Source of the DNA: Salvator merianae
Lineage: Eukaryota; Chordata; Lepidosauria; Squamata; Teiidae
Assembly (NCBI GenBank): GCA_003586115.2
Contig: QVOM02000112.1
Location: 103,491,174-103,555,173, forward strand
Length of the DNA stretch: 64,000 nucleotides
Reading direction: 5' to 3'
The position numbers and the translations under genes were made by a program. Of the stretch, positions 1 to 12,792 are shown piece after piece. Within the stretch, counting starts at the first letter, position 1; the number at the start of each line of letters is the position of its first letter. Under the pieces are notes generated by a model. The model was not told where the DNA came from. It did not search any database and was given only the letters and a program-made list of their open reading frames with translations.

Positions 1-337
1 CTGCGAGTCAGTGACTTTTTTTTCACTAGACCACCCAGAGGAAGGAAGGGGAAGAAAGGAAAGACAATTTTGTTGAAGCTCTATATATAAAAATGTGTAT
101 ACTCATGTCTTATAATATAAACAAAGGGTGAGACACAAAAAGTGACTCATTCCAACTGTCTTAAGGGCATAGGTTCAGATGATCTGGAGCCTTATAAATA
201 AGCTGCTCGGAACTTTCCATCTGATAAGGGTATAACAGGTGAGGATGTGGTTATTTGTAACTTCTGACAGCAGGGTTAAGTATTTAACAGTTTGCCAAAA
301 TACAAAGGAAGGCATCATGAAATAATGGCATATATTA

Positions 338-751
338 GGCCAGCTCCAGATGACAGCTGAATATCATGGCAGCAAGTGACATTCTGGAGAAAAACCCCTG
401 AACAGACAGTGCAGGGGCTCACGCTGTCTGTGCATGTTTTAGTGATGCGCACATCCGGGTATTTTGCCAGCGCAAAATACCCAGATGCACTCATTGCCAC
501 CACTGCGTATGAACAGCCATGTTTTTTGGCCCCTGCACATGCGCAGTAGCCAGTGGGACAATGGCGTCTCCATTTAGAAGGTAACTAATAGTGCTATTTA
601 GGGAAGTCCCACCGTCAGAGTCTGGCTTTTCCCACAGTAGAGTATCACGTGTTTTAGGAGGGATATAGCAGAGCTGTGGGGTTACCACAGAGACACGTGG
701 CAATCCCATGCAGCCATAACAGCCCTATATTCCCCCCGTCTGGATGGGGCC
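338..751 (+). repeat. Non-autonomous TIR element, family A, copy 1
   Basis: About 414 bp beginning GGCCAGCTCCAGAT and ending TCTGGATGGGGCC, so the ends are imperfect inverted repeats. The body matches the reverse complement of 7814-8240 along its whole length, including the shared core CATCCGGGTATTTTGCCAGC, which defines both borders. Flanking triplets are TTA and TCA, compatible with a decayed 3-bp target duplication. No coding capacity is seen. The superfamily is not assigned; PIF/Harbinger-like is only an inference from the 3-bp flanks. Confidence 0.7.
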
Positions 752-953
752 TCAATTTAATGGCCTAGAGGAGAAGGATCCTCTGTCTGTTAAATACAAA
801 TGTCCCTAAATTAAAGAGTTTTTTTAAAATATGCTTTTAATCTTTTAACTTACCTATCTTGGGCAGCAGAACTTAATCAGATTCAGAATATCATTCTCTA
901 GACTTTTCTGTCTCTTTGTAGCAGAAAGTTCAGTGGCAAAAGCTGCTGGGCAC

Positions 954-1283
954 TAGGGATGTGTAAATTTTGATTTGCATTTGAAAATTCATACAAAATT
1001 TCATTTTCACAAATTTTCGCATTGAAACAAAAATACCATTTTTTGCATTTACAGTTTTCGATCAAAAACGAAAAAGCCTACTTTTTCCCCGAAAATAAAA
1101 TTTCACATTTTTTGCATTCTTTGCTGTGTTTAAACCATGAAAATGGCATTTTCAATGGGGAAACATTGCAAAAAATGCAAAAAAACCATGCAAAAATGCA
1201 TTTTTTGACAACAAAATTCGCTGATGAAGTGAAAATGCAGATTTCCATTCAAAAATGATTCTTTTTTTCTTGTACATCCCCAC
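954..1283. repeat. AT-rich TIR element with TAGGGATGTG end
   Basis: Starts TAGGGATGTGTAAA and ends GTACATCCCCA, an imperfect terminal inverted repeat. The interior is strongly AT-rich with repeated TGCAAAAAATG-like words. The same TAGGGATGTG end occurs at 51107 and, inverted, at 55737-55746. The small open frames inside are low-complexity shadows, not genes. Confidence 0.55.
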
Positions 1284-1344
1284 TGGGCGCCTCCCTGCTG
1301 TTCTACACAGTTGTCCTTAATGCACACTTACACTCCAGAAATTT

Positions 1345-1555
1345 ACACGATGGGTAGAGTATTTAGCCTAGACTCAGAAGTTCCTGGCTATGAATTCCCA
1401 CTTGGCCATGCAAGCTCACTGGATGAACAGTCACCGGCTCACAGCCCAACCTACATCACAAGCCTGTTGTGAGGATAACAAAGAGAAGAGGAGAATACTT
1501 TGCACTCTCTGGAGAAAAGGCAGGATATAAGTGCCATAAATATCTATAATAAAGA
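1345..1555 (+). mobile_element. tRNA-derived SINE, decayed
   Basis: Contains a degenerate tRNA-like head with a B-box-like GGCTATGAATTCC, then the SINE body word GTTGTGAGGATAACAAAG and a tail resembling GGCAGGATATAAGTGCCATAAAT. The head resembles the SINE at 12332-12480. This layout is typical of abundant sauropsid tRNA-SINEs. Exact family not determined. Confidence 0.55.
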
Positions 1556-2196
1556 AATCTGAATTCAGTTAAACCAAACCAGCAAATCCAAGGCTGCACT
1601 GTATCTGCACATGCATTGTATAGATATGATTACTACTAGGTATGATTACAACTTTCCTTGGTGCACTTGACTGATAAGCTCCCATCCTCGTAAACGTTCC
1701 TTTATGATCCATAAACTAGGACCAAGAAAATATGCCAGGTTCAATGCCTTTCTATTTTTTTCTTCTGGATAAGTAACAAATCCAGAAGCTCTGGAGTGCC
1801 CTTAGTTGTCTATCACTATGATTGGGAGGTTACCTCTGAATGAATGATCCATGAAAGACACATTTTAAATGTGTAGCTCTAGATTCTGAAAGAATTTGCT
1901 TAGAAGTTAGCCTTATATTTTCTTCCTGACATTCTGTGTAAGAATGGGATGCGGAGTCAGTGGACCTTGAGATGCTGCTGGGAGCAAGGCCAGGGATCAC
2001 AGATAATTGGATTTTAGCCCTAAAAGGCATCTGGAGGTTGATTTACAAGCGCTATTTTTTTTAAAAAAATAAAAAAAATACAGTTTTGATTAAAAAATTA
2101 TGAAGCTAAGGTGTGCAAAAATGTTACGTACATTTTTATACAGAGGGAAAGATTTGGGAAATTTGTGTTTAGGATTCATATCAAGATTTGCAGTAA

Positions 2197-2986
<790 letters not shown>

Positions 2987-3376
2987 GGCTCTTTCTGCAC
3001 TTACCTTTAGTCTGGGCTAACGGACTGCAAAGTCCATTTCTGGGCCTCATCGGTCCACATATTAGTGTGGATTTGTGAGCCCCCATCCCTACTGGTACAC
3101 TCCATCAGCATTAAATGGAGCATAGTCCCAACCAGGGAGGCCCTGGCCAGGACTACCAGTAGACCTGTTTAAACTAGGAGGCCCTTGATCTAGACCATGG
3201 AGATGTGCAGAAGGCTCGCTGCTGAAATGGGCCCCCCCAGAGGTTCTGAGGCAAGGAAGTTTTGTTCCGTGCCCAGCCCTGAAGCTCCAGATCATGCTTT
3301 TCTGTGGTCTGAAACAGCAGGCCTGATTGGACCAGCCCCACTGATTCAGACTATGGAGAGGTAAGAGCAGAAAGGA
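2987..3376. repeat. Non-autonomous TIR element, family B member
   Basis: The left end GGCTCTTTCTGCACTT and the right end AGAGCAGAAAGGA are imperfect inverted repeats. The left end matches the terminal word of the elements at 26869 and 39692. Interior words (TAGACCTGTTT; the stretch around GAGGTTCTGAGGCAAGGAAG) are also recognisable in 12793-13272. No coding capacity. Confidence 0.5.
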
Positions 3377-3739
3377 ACTTAGATAAATGGCTACTGCTGA
3401 GGGAAGCCACTGCCAAGGGCTGCAGAGAAGTGAATGCTATTACTAAGGACTATAGAAGAAGCACGATAGTCTGGAGGCTGTTCCAGGGCTGACAGTGGCT
3501 GTTCCAGGACTGGTAGTGCCAGTGGTTGAGCAATTCAAAAAGACCTACTGTCCCAAATTCAGGGTTCCACATAATACTGAGCTCCATCTGCTTAGAGTTT
3601 GGAATTTTGAATAAAAAGATACAGGCAAAAGCAGATGAGAACTAGAAGCTTGGAAGCACTTATCTCTTACACATGATATCTCACTGGATTGACTCTGGGA
3701 TTTAGGAATCAGAGGCAGATTCCAAGAAGTAGCATTGGA

Positions 3740-4830
3740 GAGCTTTTGCTTGTCACCTTGGAAACTCATGTGTGGGATTCCTCAGGGATTAGTTTTGTCC
3801 CCCATGCTCTCTTAATCAATATGAAGCTGCTGGGATCAGTCATCAGGAGATTTGAAGTGAGGTGCCACCAGTATGCTGATGACACCCACTTCTATCTCTT
3901 CATTCCATCTGAATCAGGAGGGGCAGTTCAAGTGCTTGAGCTGGAGGCAGTAGTGGGCTGGATGGAGACCAGTAAATTGAAATTATATTCAGACTGTGTG
4001 TTACAGGACTTCCTATCCAGAAAAGAAAGAGGTATTCTATTTTAGATGGCATTGCATCTAGATGGCTGTTTTCACTTGAGGCTCAGGTGACAATAGTAGA
4101 CAGGAGTACCTAGCTGCACCTCTGGCTGGTTCACCAGCTTCGGCCCTTCCAGCAGTCTGGTAATGTCTCTGTGGAACAACCTTCCAGGGGAGATTTGCCA
4201 GATGCCTGGTAAAATTACATTTGCTCGCCCACGTATTGGGGGACTAGGTAATTTCTAATTGATTTGATCATTTTTCTCTTTTCTATAGTCACCTAATATA
4301 TTACTATCATTTTATCCTGAAAGACCTCCATTGATTACCCATTTGCTACTGGGCCCAATTCAAGGTATAAGTATTAGCAAACAAAGCCCTAAAAGGCCTG
4401 GGCCCTAAATACTTGAAGGAGTTAGGCAGGATGCCTCCAAAAGTCGTTTGCAGGGAGTTGAGAGCAGGTGAAGGTTTTGTCTTTGTCTTCTCCTTAAGAA
4501 AGCCCAGAAACTATTGGTGGGCCACTGTGTGAGATAGGATGCTGGACTAGATGGGCTGTGGCCTGATCCAGCAAGGCTCCTCTTATGTTATTATCTGTGT
4601 CTTCTTCTGTCCATCATTATCAGCAGAGAAGGCCGTTCTTGTTACCTCTTCACCTTCAGATGTGAGAGCAGTGGCAGCTTGAGAGAGAGCCTTCTCTGTA
4701 GTGGCCCCAGTTTGTGAATAGCCTTCTCCTAGAACTGCCATAACATTGGGCACCAACATGGTATATGTTTCAGTACTGGGTGAATGCCCACCTCTTCACC
4801 CAGGCATTTGGCTGAGTTGATTTCAAAGGA
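3740..4830 (+). mobile_element. L2-like LINE remnant (reverse transcriptase)
   Basis: At 3750-3990 the reading frame is recognisable as a non-LTR reverse transcriptase: GIPQG-like, then MKLLGSVIRRFEVRCHQYAD with the catalytic YADD box, then a WMETSKLKL segment. Around 4330-4420 the typical L2 tail words (QFKV-like, LGPKYLKE-like) follow. The copy is broken by stops and interrupted by a CR1 3' end at about 4425-4592. L2 sequence resumes from about 4600 (AFSVVAP-like) to about 4830. Confidence 0.75.
4425..4592 (+). mobile_element. CR1-like 3' end nested in L2
   Basis: Begins near AGGCAGGATGCCTCC, continues through TGGACTAGATGGGCTGTGG and ends CTCCTCTTATGTTATTAT. The same 3' end is at 10560-10757 and 50870-51053. 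It splits the surrounding L2 remnant, so it is the younger insertion. Confidence 0.7.
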
Positions 4831-5926
<1,096 letters not shown>

Positions 5927-6012
5927 TAGTATTTTTAAGTAAATTTGTCTCATCCTAAGGTCTCCAATGACTAAACAGAAAGGAAAAATAACAGCACATC
6001 ATCAGTAACATA

Positions 6013-6829
6013 GGGTGTGTTCAGGCTAGGTATTGCAGTCACCTTCTGGGTGAATTTGACCCAGGGGGACACACAGGAAATAAGAAAATATGCCTTACCC
6101 GGCCTCCAAGCGCCTCCAAGCCTGTAAATATTCACCCCTTAAACAGCCAGGAGAAAAGAGCTCTTGGGTCACCTTAGAGCTGATTGGGAAGTGCCTCCAC
6201 CAATCACAGCCTTACAGGAACCCATAGGACAATTGAACAGAAAGTGAGGGGCACCAGCGAGCTCTTGCCAGTGCCAGGAAACTTTTGAAGATTGAAGGAA
6301 GCTGAACTAAAAATAACTCTTATCCTACCTTCTGTACTTAAAAACAACAATGGACTTTAGTAACGAGGTGGCGGCGGGGAGAGAGAATAGAGTGGAAAAT
6401 TTCACAGCCTTGGCTTGAAGGCATCGGGCTATTAGACAGGGAGGGAGGGACACCAGCAAGCTCTTGCCAGCTCCAGGAACTTTTGAACTCCATTACACAG
6501 ATCTGCAAAAACAGCTCCTATCCTGCTTTCTTTAGATTAGAAAAGTACACTGGATTTCTCATAACGAGGAGTGAGGAGAGAGAGAGAGAGAGATTTGACA
6601 TTTCTTTTGCAAACAAAAAAATCTGGCAGTTAAGGAGTTGGAAATGGCTTCAGCAGAGAGGTGGGGAGTGGCCAATCAGTGAGCAGCACGTTTTGCAGAC
6701 TTTACTATAGGTGAGCATTGAATCGGCTGACCTGGTAACTGTGTTTGGAAGGATTTTTTCCTGTGCGCCCAGGGATTATTCACTCCTTTTATGCAGGCGA
6801 TTTTAAAAATCTCTAGTCTGAACACACCC
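6013..6829. mobile_element. Non-autonomous DNA transposon, 817 bp, ATA target duplication
   Basis: The left end GGGTGTGTTCAGGCTAG and the right end CTAGTCTGAACACACCC are a 17-bp inverted repeat with one mismatch; weaker similarity extends inward. The element is bounded on both sides by ATA (6010-6012 and 6830-6832), a 3-bp target-site duplication. Internally, about 6246-6388 and 6449-6587 are diverged direct repeats sharing the words CACCAG, CTCTTGCCAG and CAGGAA. No transposase frame is seen. Confidence 0.85.
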
Positions 6830-6832
6830 ATA

Positions 6833-7813
6833 GTCTGAAAAGTGTCTGCTCATAAGCATTTCCCAGTGTTTCAGTGTTTATGAGACATGAATGAAGATTT
6901 CAGTGCACTTAATGCTTGTTTTGTTTTGTTTTATTTGGTAAGCTATTTTATGCTCCCTTGCAATACACAAATGATGCATAAATTAATAAAATATATAGTC
7001 AAAATTTCCTCCAGCGAAGTACTGTATGTATTGTTTGTGAATCTGAGTGATCCTCCTTACTGTTCTGTCATTTATGGTTTCTGCTTTAGGTTAGCCTTCT
7101 TGAGGTGGACAACTGAATTTCCAAAGAAAGGGGAGAAAGGGGGGGAAGTGCTATAATTGGGTGGTCAGCATGATTATTCATCACTGAAATATGAACTTGA
7201 TGGAACAGTACAGGAATTATGTACATGAAGTAATTGGTGCATTTGGGGGGCCATCTTCTAGTCAGTTTGTCTAGATGACGTGTGAAGAAGATGAGTATAA
7301 ACTATGCAAAAGAGACAAAAAACAGCACTTTTGAAGTTTGTAAAAAGTAGCCTGAGTGTAGCCGTGTCTCCAGTTCCATACAAAAGTGACCACGGGTATG
7401 CCTTTGGCCACCCTGTTTCCATCTGCAGAGGCAAAAGGCATCTCACAACAAGTGTGTTGTCCCACTGAAAGGCGTGATCACTGTTGGAGGTGACTTTAAA
7501 TTTCCTACCCTCGGCAAAAACACCTCAGTGACCACATCTACCCTCTCGAATGTGTACGTGGAACTGCACATCAAAATGACAGTTAAGATGTATCCTCGTC
7601 AGACTCTCTCTGGTTCAATGTGAAGACACAGCTTGAATCTCTTCTAGAAGAAGTACCCCCAACCATATGTACAGAGACCATCCCGCAGGCAAGGAATCCC
7701 TGTCCATAAGACAGCTTTAGCTCCCAAGGGAACTGGTGATGTTCACTGCTTTCTTCCTGCCACAAATGCTGTTCCTGAATGCAGGGAAAAAGAGCAAAAC
7801 TGTAGAAATATTT
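6833..7813. other. FLT1 intron, no recognised feature
   Basis: Intronic sequence. Short open frames here show no domain. Nothing is supported. Confidence 0.5.
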
Positions 7814-8240
7814 GGCCCCATCCAGATGGTGGTGGTGGTGGTAGTGGTGGGAATATAGCACAATTGTGGTGCGTCTATGGTGCAATTGCCACATGTATCG
7901 GTGGCAACCCCAACATAGTTACGTTATATTCCCCCTAAAACACATGATAACCTATTTCGAGAAAAGCCAATTCCTGGGACTAGTTTTCCTGAAATAGCAT
8001 TATTACTTAACTTCTGGATGAAGCAGCCATCTTTGCTGTGGCCACCATGCATGTGCAGTGGTAGCATTGCGCACTTCTGGGTATTTTATGCTGGCAAAAT
8101 ACCCGGATGTGCATGTCACTAAAACGAACACAGACAGCACAGGTCCCCACGCTATCCATCCAACAGGTGATAATCCCAGAGGGGTTTTCTCCAGAATATT
8201 GTCTGTTGGCATGATTTTCAGCTGGTAAATGGAGCTGGCC
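7814..8240 (-). repeat. Non-autonomous TIR element, family A, copy 2 (inverted)
   Basis: Reverse-complement copy of the element at 338-751. It begins GGCCCCATCCAGATGG and ends ATGGAGCTGGCC, and carries the same core around CATCCGGGTATTTTGCCAGC on the - strand. It contains a short (GGT)n expansion near 7829. Flanking triplets are TTT and TTA. Confidence 0.75.
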
Positions 8241-8496
8241 TTACTTTCTCCTGGCTCTCTTCTACATTCCTCCCTTCTAATGGAGCTGCTGTGGGTTCTT
8301 TTCACATATGGAATTTGTGCAATTTTGCACCATTTCCACAGAGGCATTTCCTTAGTGCTTCTGTTTGGGAGTGGTGACCAAAAGAAAGGAGTGTCATTTC
8401 AGATGTATGTGTTATTTAGAGACAGAATCTTTCCTGCATGAACAAATTTTGGAAAATTCTTCAGCTGCCCTTAAGATTTAATTGCATATGTATTTG

Positions 8497-8534
8497 CCTC
8501 CTCCTCCTCCTCCTCCTCCTCCTCCTCCTCCTCC
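8497..8534. repeat. (CCT)n microsatellite
   Basis: About twelve uninterrupted CCT units directly abutting an N gap, so the true length is unknown. Confidence 0.95.
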
Positions 8535-8563
8535 NNNNNNNNNNNNNNNNNNNNNNNNNNNNN
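8535..8563. other. Assembly gap (29 N)
   Basis: Run of N immediately after the CCT microsatellite, which probably collapsed the assembly. The sequence resumes TCCTTCTTC. Confidence 1.
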
Positions 8564-9434
8564 TCCTTCTTCTAATGAATTTCGCCTGCTTGCCTTGAAG
8601 GCAAAACGTCTTCAAAGGAAATGTTAACTCTTATTCAAATCCCAAACAATACCAAAACAATGCCCCAGCAATTCCTTCAGAGGCACTAATGTTCCCAACT
8701 CTGTGATGACAGACAATGCCTCTGGGGCAGATGGGTAAGAAGTACAGGAGAGAACAACATGCCCCCTTCGATCACACAATGCCAGACCACTGCCATTCAC
8801 AGATGCTTCCTTTTTGCACTAATCAGAAGGGCCCACCGGCAAACAAACACTGAAATTGTCATCTTAGTGTGAACATGGCATCCAGAATGAAATTGCTGAG
8901 CAAGACATTTTTTTTTTTAAAGCAAACGCAGGATACAAATTCCATCTTGAAAAGGAAACAACAATTTCATTCATCAAAGAAGAATAGTAGAAAAGACAGA
9001 CACAACAGTAGAGGAAATTAGTCCAAGTAAGTGAGTTCCTTAGACAAACAGTCTTCTGGTCATCTAATATATGTTGCTGGAGCAACTCTGGCCTTTGAAT
9101 TAACTCCTGCTTTCCCTGGGAAAGGATACAAAGCTGGAGACCTGACCTCAGGGTAGAAAGACAATGTTAAACTCGTGCATGAAATCAATAGGCTCTACAG
9201 AATCTGGAAATGCTCTGTAAACCTTAATGGACTTTTAGCGTGCTACATGTCTTCCTTCACAGAAAAAAATAAACACAAACAGAAAAATAGACTTAATACT
9301 TCCTTTACAAGGAGTTCAGCTTTTAAAAAGATCCAGATTTTACTGGGTGTTCACTAGTTGAAAGTAACTCTGTGAGTTCTTTTTGTTGTTGTTTTCTAGT
9401 CCAGTTATATATCCATGTAATTCTTTCCTTACAG
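8564..9434. other. FLT1 intron, no recognised feature
   Basis: Unique-looking intronic sequence up to the next FLT1 acceptor. No gene or repeat is recognised. Confidence 0.5.
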
Positions 9435-9534
9435 GTGCATCTCCATATCCAGGTATTCAAATAGATGAAGACTTTTTCAACAAATTGAAAGAAGGAATCA
9501 GAATGAAAACACCAGATTTTGCTACTGCAGAAAT
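9435..9534 (+). CDS. FLT1: FLT1 exon: kinase C-lobe helix G
   Basis: Coding exon of 100 bp, acceptor TTCTTTCCTTACAG, donor GTAAGA, entering in phase 1 and leaving in phase 2. It encodes [20 protein letters not shown] followed by [18 protein letters not shown] and the DEDF word are typical of VEGFR kinases at the helix F/G boundary. Compared with mammalian FLT1, the residue two before the TAE word is Phe (PDFATAE) where mammals have Tyr. The reading frame is intact. Confidence 0.96.
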
Positions 9535-10122
9535 GTAAGAGTGCTTTTATTGTTATGTATTATCCAGAGCTGGAGAAAGTTCTTTATCTGGACAATCCCC
9601 ATGATCCATAGTAAGAGTGACTATTGGAACTTTTCCAAACTCTGGAATTATCATCTGGGCTGAATAAAATTTTATTCACATGGAACAAATTTACAACAGG
9701 CTTTGTGAAAAGAATGGAGATCCTGCACTTGTGAATGTTGTACAACATGGAGGCAACACTTGCTGAAATTTCCTCTTCTGCAACTATTAATGATGCAGGA
9801 ACCCCATTGTCCTTTCCATCTGGCTAACTTATTAGTAGGATAAAGCTGCTCTGATAGGGAACAAATTAAAAGAGTAGAAAAGCTGCTTAATATCTACCAT
9901 GCCTATTATGTCATCCTTTGAAATCCCACCTGCACCAAAGTGAATTTCCCTGCTGTGGGATTCCAGTTAGTAAATGTAGAAACTTATAGACTTAGATGTC
10001 AATGAATTTTTAGAGGATGAACAAGGAAAGGATTAAACAGCATGCATTTCCTCTGAAGCATATTTTTTCTCTTTGAAAAAGGAAAGGGCAAAAAATATGA
10101 AAGGGATGAGACATTCAGCACC
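9535..10122. other. FLT1 intron, no recognised feature
   Basis: Unique-looking intronic sequence; nothing supported. Confidence 0.5.
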
Positions 10123-10212
10123 ATAAGAACATACATAAGAGGAACCCTGCCAGATTGGGCCACAATCCATCTAGTCCAGCATCCTGCCTCACACAGTGGC
10201 CCACCTCCTGTG
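10123..10212 (-). mobile_element. CR1-like 3' end, reverse orientation
   Basis: Reads CATAAGAGGAACCCTGCC, then CATCTAGTCCAGCATCCTG, then CAGTGGCCCACC. This is the reverse complement of the CR1-like terminus found at 4425-4592 and 10560-10757. Confidence 0.65.
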
Positions 10213-10230
10213 TCCACATTCCCTGGTCCT

Positions 10231-10382
10231 CAGTGTGCAGTTCAGCCTCCTGCTTTCACATTTGCTGTCTTCATCTGCAGGTCCTCACCATGCTCTTTAG
10301 CCTCCTGCTTCCAATCCCTGCCTTCATTTGCTAGTCCTCAGTGTGTTCTTCAGCCTCCAGCTTCCATATCTTCATTTGCCTG
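10231..10382. repeat. Minisatellite, ~54-bp unit, left part
   Basis: About three diverged copies of a 54-57 bp unit built around GGTCCTCAGTGTG, TTCAGCCTCCTGCTTCC and TTCATTTGCTA. The array resumes at 10757 after an inserted CR1-like piece. Confidence 0.7.
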
Positions 10383-10757
10383 ACATGGGGAAGTATTTTT
10401 TTACCCAGAGGGTCATCAGTCTAGGGAATTTATTACCGAATTTATTACCAAATGAGGTGGTGACAGCCATCATCCTAGATAGCTTTAAGAAAGGAGTGGA
10501 CAGATTCATGGAGATCAGGTGTATCAATGGCTACTAGAATGGATGCCTAGGTACTGCCTCCAGGTTGGAAAGAGAGGCAAGATGTCTGTAAAACCATTTG
10601 CAGGGAGTCAAGAGCAGGTGAAGGTTTTGCCTTTATATTCTGCTTGAGAATGCCCAGAAGCAACTGGTGGGCCACCGTGTGAAACAGAATGCTGGACTAG
10701 ATGGGCCATGGTCTGATCCAGAAAGGCTCCTCTTATGTTCTTATGTACTTATGTTCT
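10383..10757 (+). mobile_element. CR1-like LINE 3' end inserted in minisatellite
   Basis: Opens with the frame word KYFFTQRVISL and an AIILDSFKKGVDRF-like segment, the conserved C-terminus of CR1 ORF2. It then carries the 3' UTR words CTGGACTAGATGGGCC and ends TTATGTTCTTATGTACTTATGTTC. It separates two blocks of the same minisatellite, so it inserted after the array formed. Confidence 0.75.
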
Positions 10758-10885
10758 TGCTAGTCCTCAACATGTTCTTCAGCCTCCAGCTTTCATATCC
10801 CCTGCCTTCATTTGCTAGTCCTTAGTGTGTTTGTCAGCCTTCGGATTCCATATTCCATGGCTTCATCTGGTGGTCTTCAGGAGGC
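10758..10885. repeat. Minisatellite, ~54-bp unit, right part
   Basis: Two further diverged units (GCTAGTCCTCAACATG, TTCAGCCTCCAGC, CCTTCATTTGCTAG) continuing the array at 10231-10382. Confidence 0.65.
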
Positions 10886-12331
10886 TCACCAGCTTCCAGA
10901 AGTAGAAGCACTGACACAGCTGAAATGTGAAACCAGTCCCTCAGAAAACATCCTTTTCGAAGGTTTCGCTTTGAAGTGGCGGAATGACTGCTCCTCTTGT
11001 GCTCAAGCCCTGTATAAACAGAAAGCTGCCATGACACCATAATAATGGCATCATGACAATGCTGTAGACCCAGATGACTGCTTCTGCTTAGGTTTTATTT
11101 GAGTAGATGTAGTTTGGGGCTTATCCAACTCACTCTCCTTTTGCAATGGTTTTTACAGGCCTCAGAAGTTCATTTCTGAGCCTGAGCTTGAAGAACTTTG
11201 CCAGCACTATTAATGTAGAGCAAATGCTTTGCCTCCTGGGTGAGGGTCCGCCTTCCCCTTTATTCCTCTTCCCATCTTTTGGTTCACCCCAGGGGTTATT
11301 TACAACTCCAAAGTTATCATAACTGAAGAAAAATAGAAACCATTTTCAACGATGATGTCAAACTATGCATGAAAATCAAAATTCTCAACAGGAGCCAACA
11401 TTTTCCTCCTGTTCTTTAATATAATCCCCCAAGTCTGCTTTGAGATGCCATCAGCTATTGCCCATGCATTTTTAATCTACATTTAAGGGGCCCTTTGTCT
11501 GTGAATACTGAAATTCTCAGAATGAATTGTGTGTGCAGGCTTTCATTTTTACTTAGATTTTTGAGTTCCTGACTTGCTGCATTCAGCCAACACAAATGTA
11601 TGATAGGATTATGGAAAGTCCTCTGATAACAAAGCTACAGAGTGAATCTTTTGAGTCTGGCTCTTGCAAGGCCTGTACCTACAGAAAGTGAAAAAAAAAA
11701 TTAAAAATGAGAAAAAGTTCAATGGAGACCTGTAAAGGTTATCAAGATTTGGGGCAGAGATCTGTGAAAAGAGAGCTGCTGATGTTTAACTGCCGGCAGA
11801 GAAAACCAATTAAGAAGCTTGATAACCATCTCTGGATACATGAAAGCATGCTATGATAAGAGTGTCATCAGAGATTTTTCTAGGATTAGTTGGAGAAGTA
11901 AGGCATCAAGCCACAGATTCATCACAGGTAACCCTTGGCCTTCCAGATATCGCTAGATTAAAATTCCCATCCATCTTTGGATAATGGCCATTCTGGTTAA
12001 AACAGCTGGAAGGTAGAGTGCAGTGGTATCTGAAGGCCTGCATAGAAGAGGGGAAGAACTCAGAAAGAAGAGCTTCATAATAGGCTTGTATGAATGCCAT
12101 TTGATCTGGTTTGATTGGCATGTTTGGACTGTGCAAGCATGATGCTACCTTGCCCATAGATATGCAAGTAAAGGCAGAATCTGCTTGGCTGAGTGAGCAG
12201 GTGAGTTGCCATATGATTTTGGTTTCTCACCCTGGCTGCCGAGGAGAGCCTGGACTTGCTAGATGAAGCATCTACCAGGCCTGGGGCTCTATTGTTCTTT
12301 ATTTGCTTACACGTCTTCTTCATTTACTATC
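10886..12331. other. FLT1 intron, no recognised feature
   Basis: Intronic sequence with several short open frames lacking domains. No repeat family is recognised by eye. Confidence 0.5.
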
Positions 12332-12480
12332 ATTGGGGTCCTCTAGTGGTGTAGTGGTTAAGAGCACTAGGCTAGAATCCAGAAATTCCTTGGTTTGAAT
12401 CCCCACTTTGCCGTGGAACCTCACTGGGCTTTCCAAGCTATGAATTAAATAGACTCTCTGCCTTGTAAATCCCTTGGGAA
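12332..12480 (+). mobile_element. tRNA-derived SINE
   Basis: tRNA-like head with A-box-like TAGTGGTTAAGAGC (from 12352) and B box GGTTTGAATCC at 12392-12402, followed by CCCCACTTTGCCGTGGAA. This is the typical head of an abundant squamate SINE; the body is truncated after about 150 bp. These are RNA polymerase III promoter boxes, but there is no reason to think the copy is expressed. Confidence 0.75.
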
Positions 12481-12792
12481 AGGGAAAAGGAACGGTAGTA
12501 ATTCCTGACAGAATATCCAGAGTGAAGCCCTTGAGGCAGCTGGATGAACCACAGGTCACCTCTCCAGCAGCTCCTGCAACCAGCCCAGTGCCAAATGTTG
12601 TGTTTACTCTGCTTTTGATCATATTGGTAAAGCCAAGAGGGAAACTCTAATGCTCAGGCAGAGTTTCCATACCTTCATGCACGCTCTCTTTGCATTGTCT
12701 TCCAAGGCAGAAGGATGACAACAACAAGCTCTCACTGAGAACCAAATTCTATGGATTGCTGAAATGATGCCACTTAGACCTATTTAGTTTAA

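Noticed and set aside
1022..1327. Frames on both strands in the TAGGGATGTG element
   Set aside because: Low-complexity K/F/H-rich translation of an AT-rich repeat.
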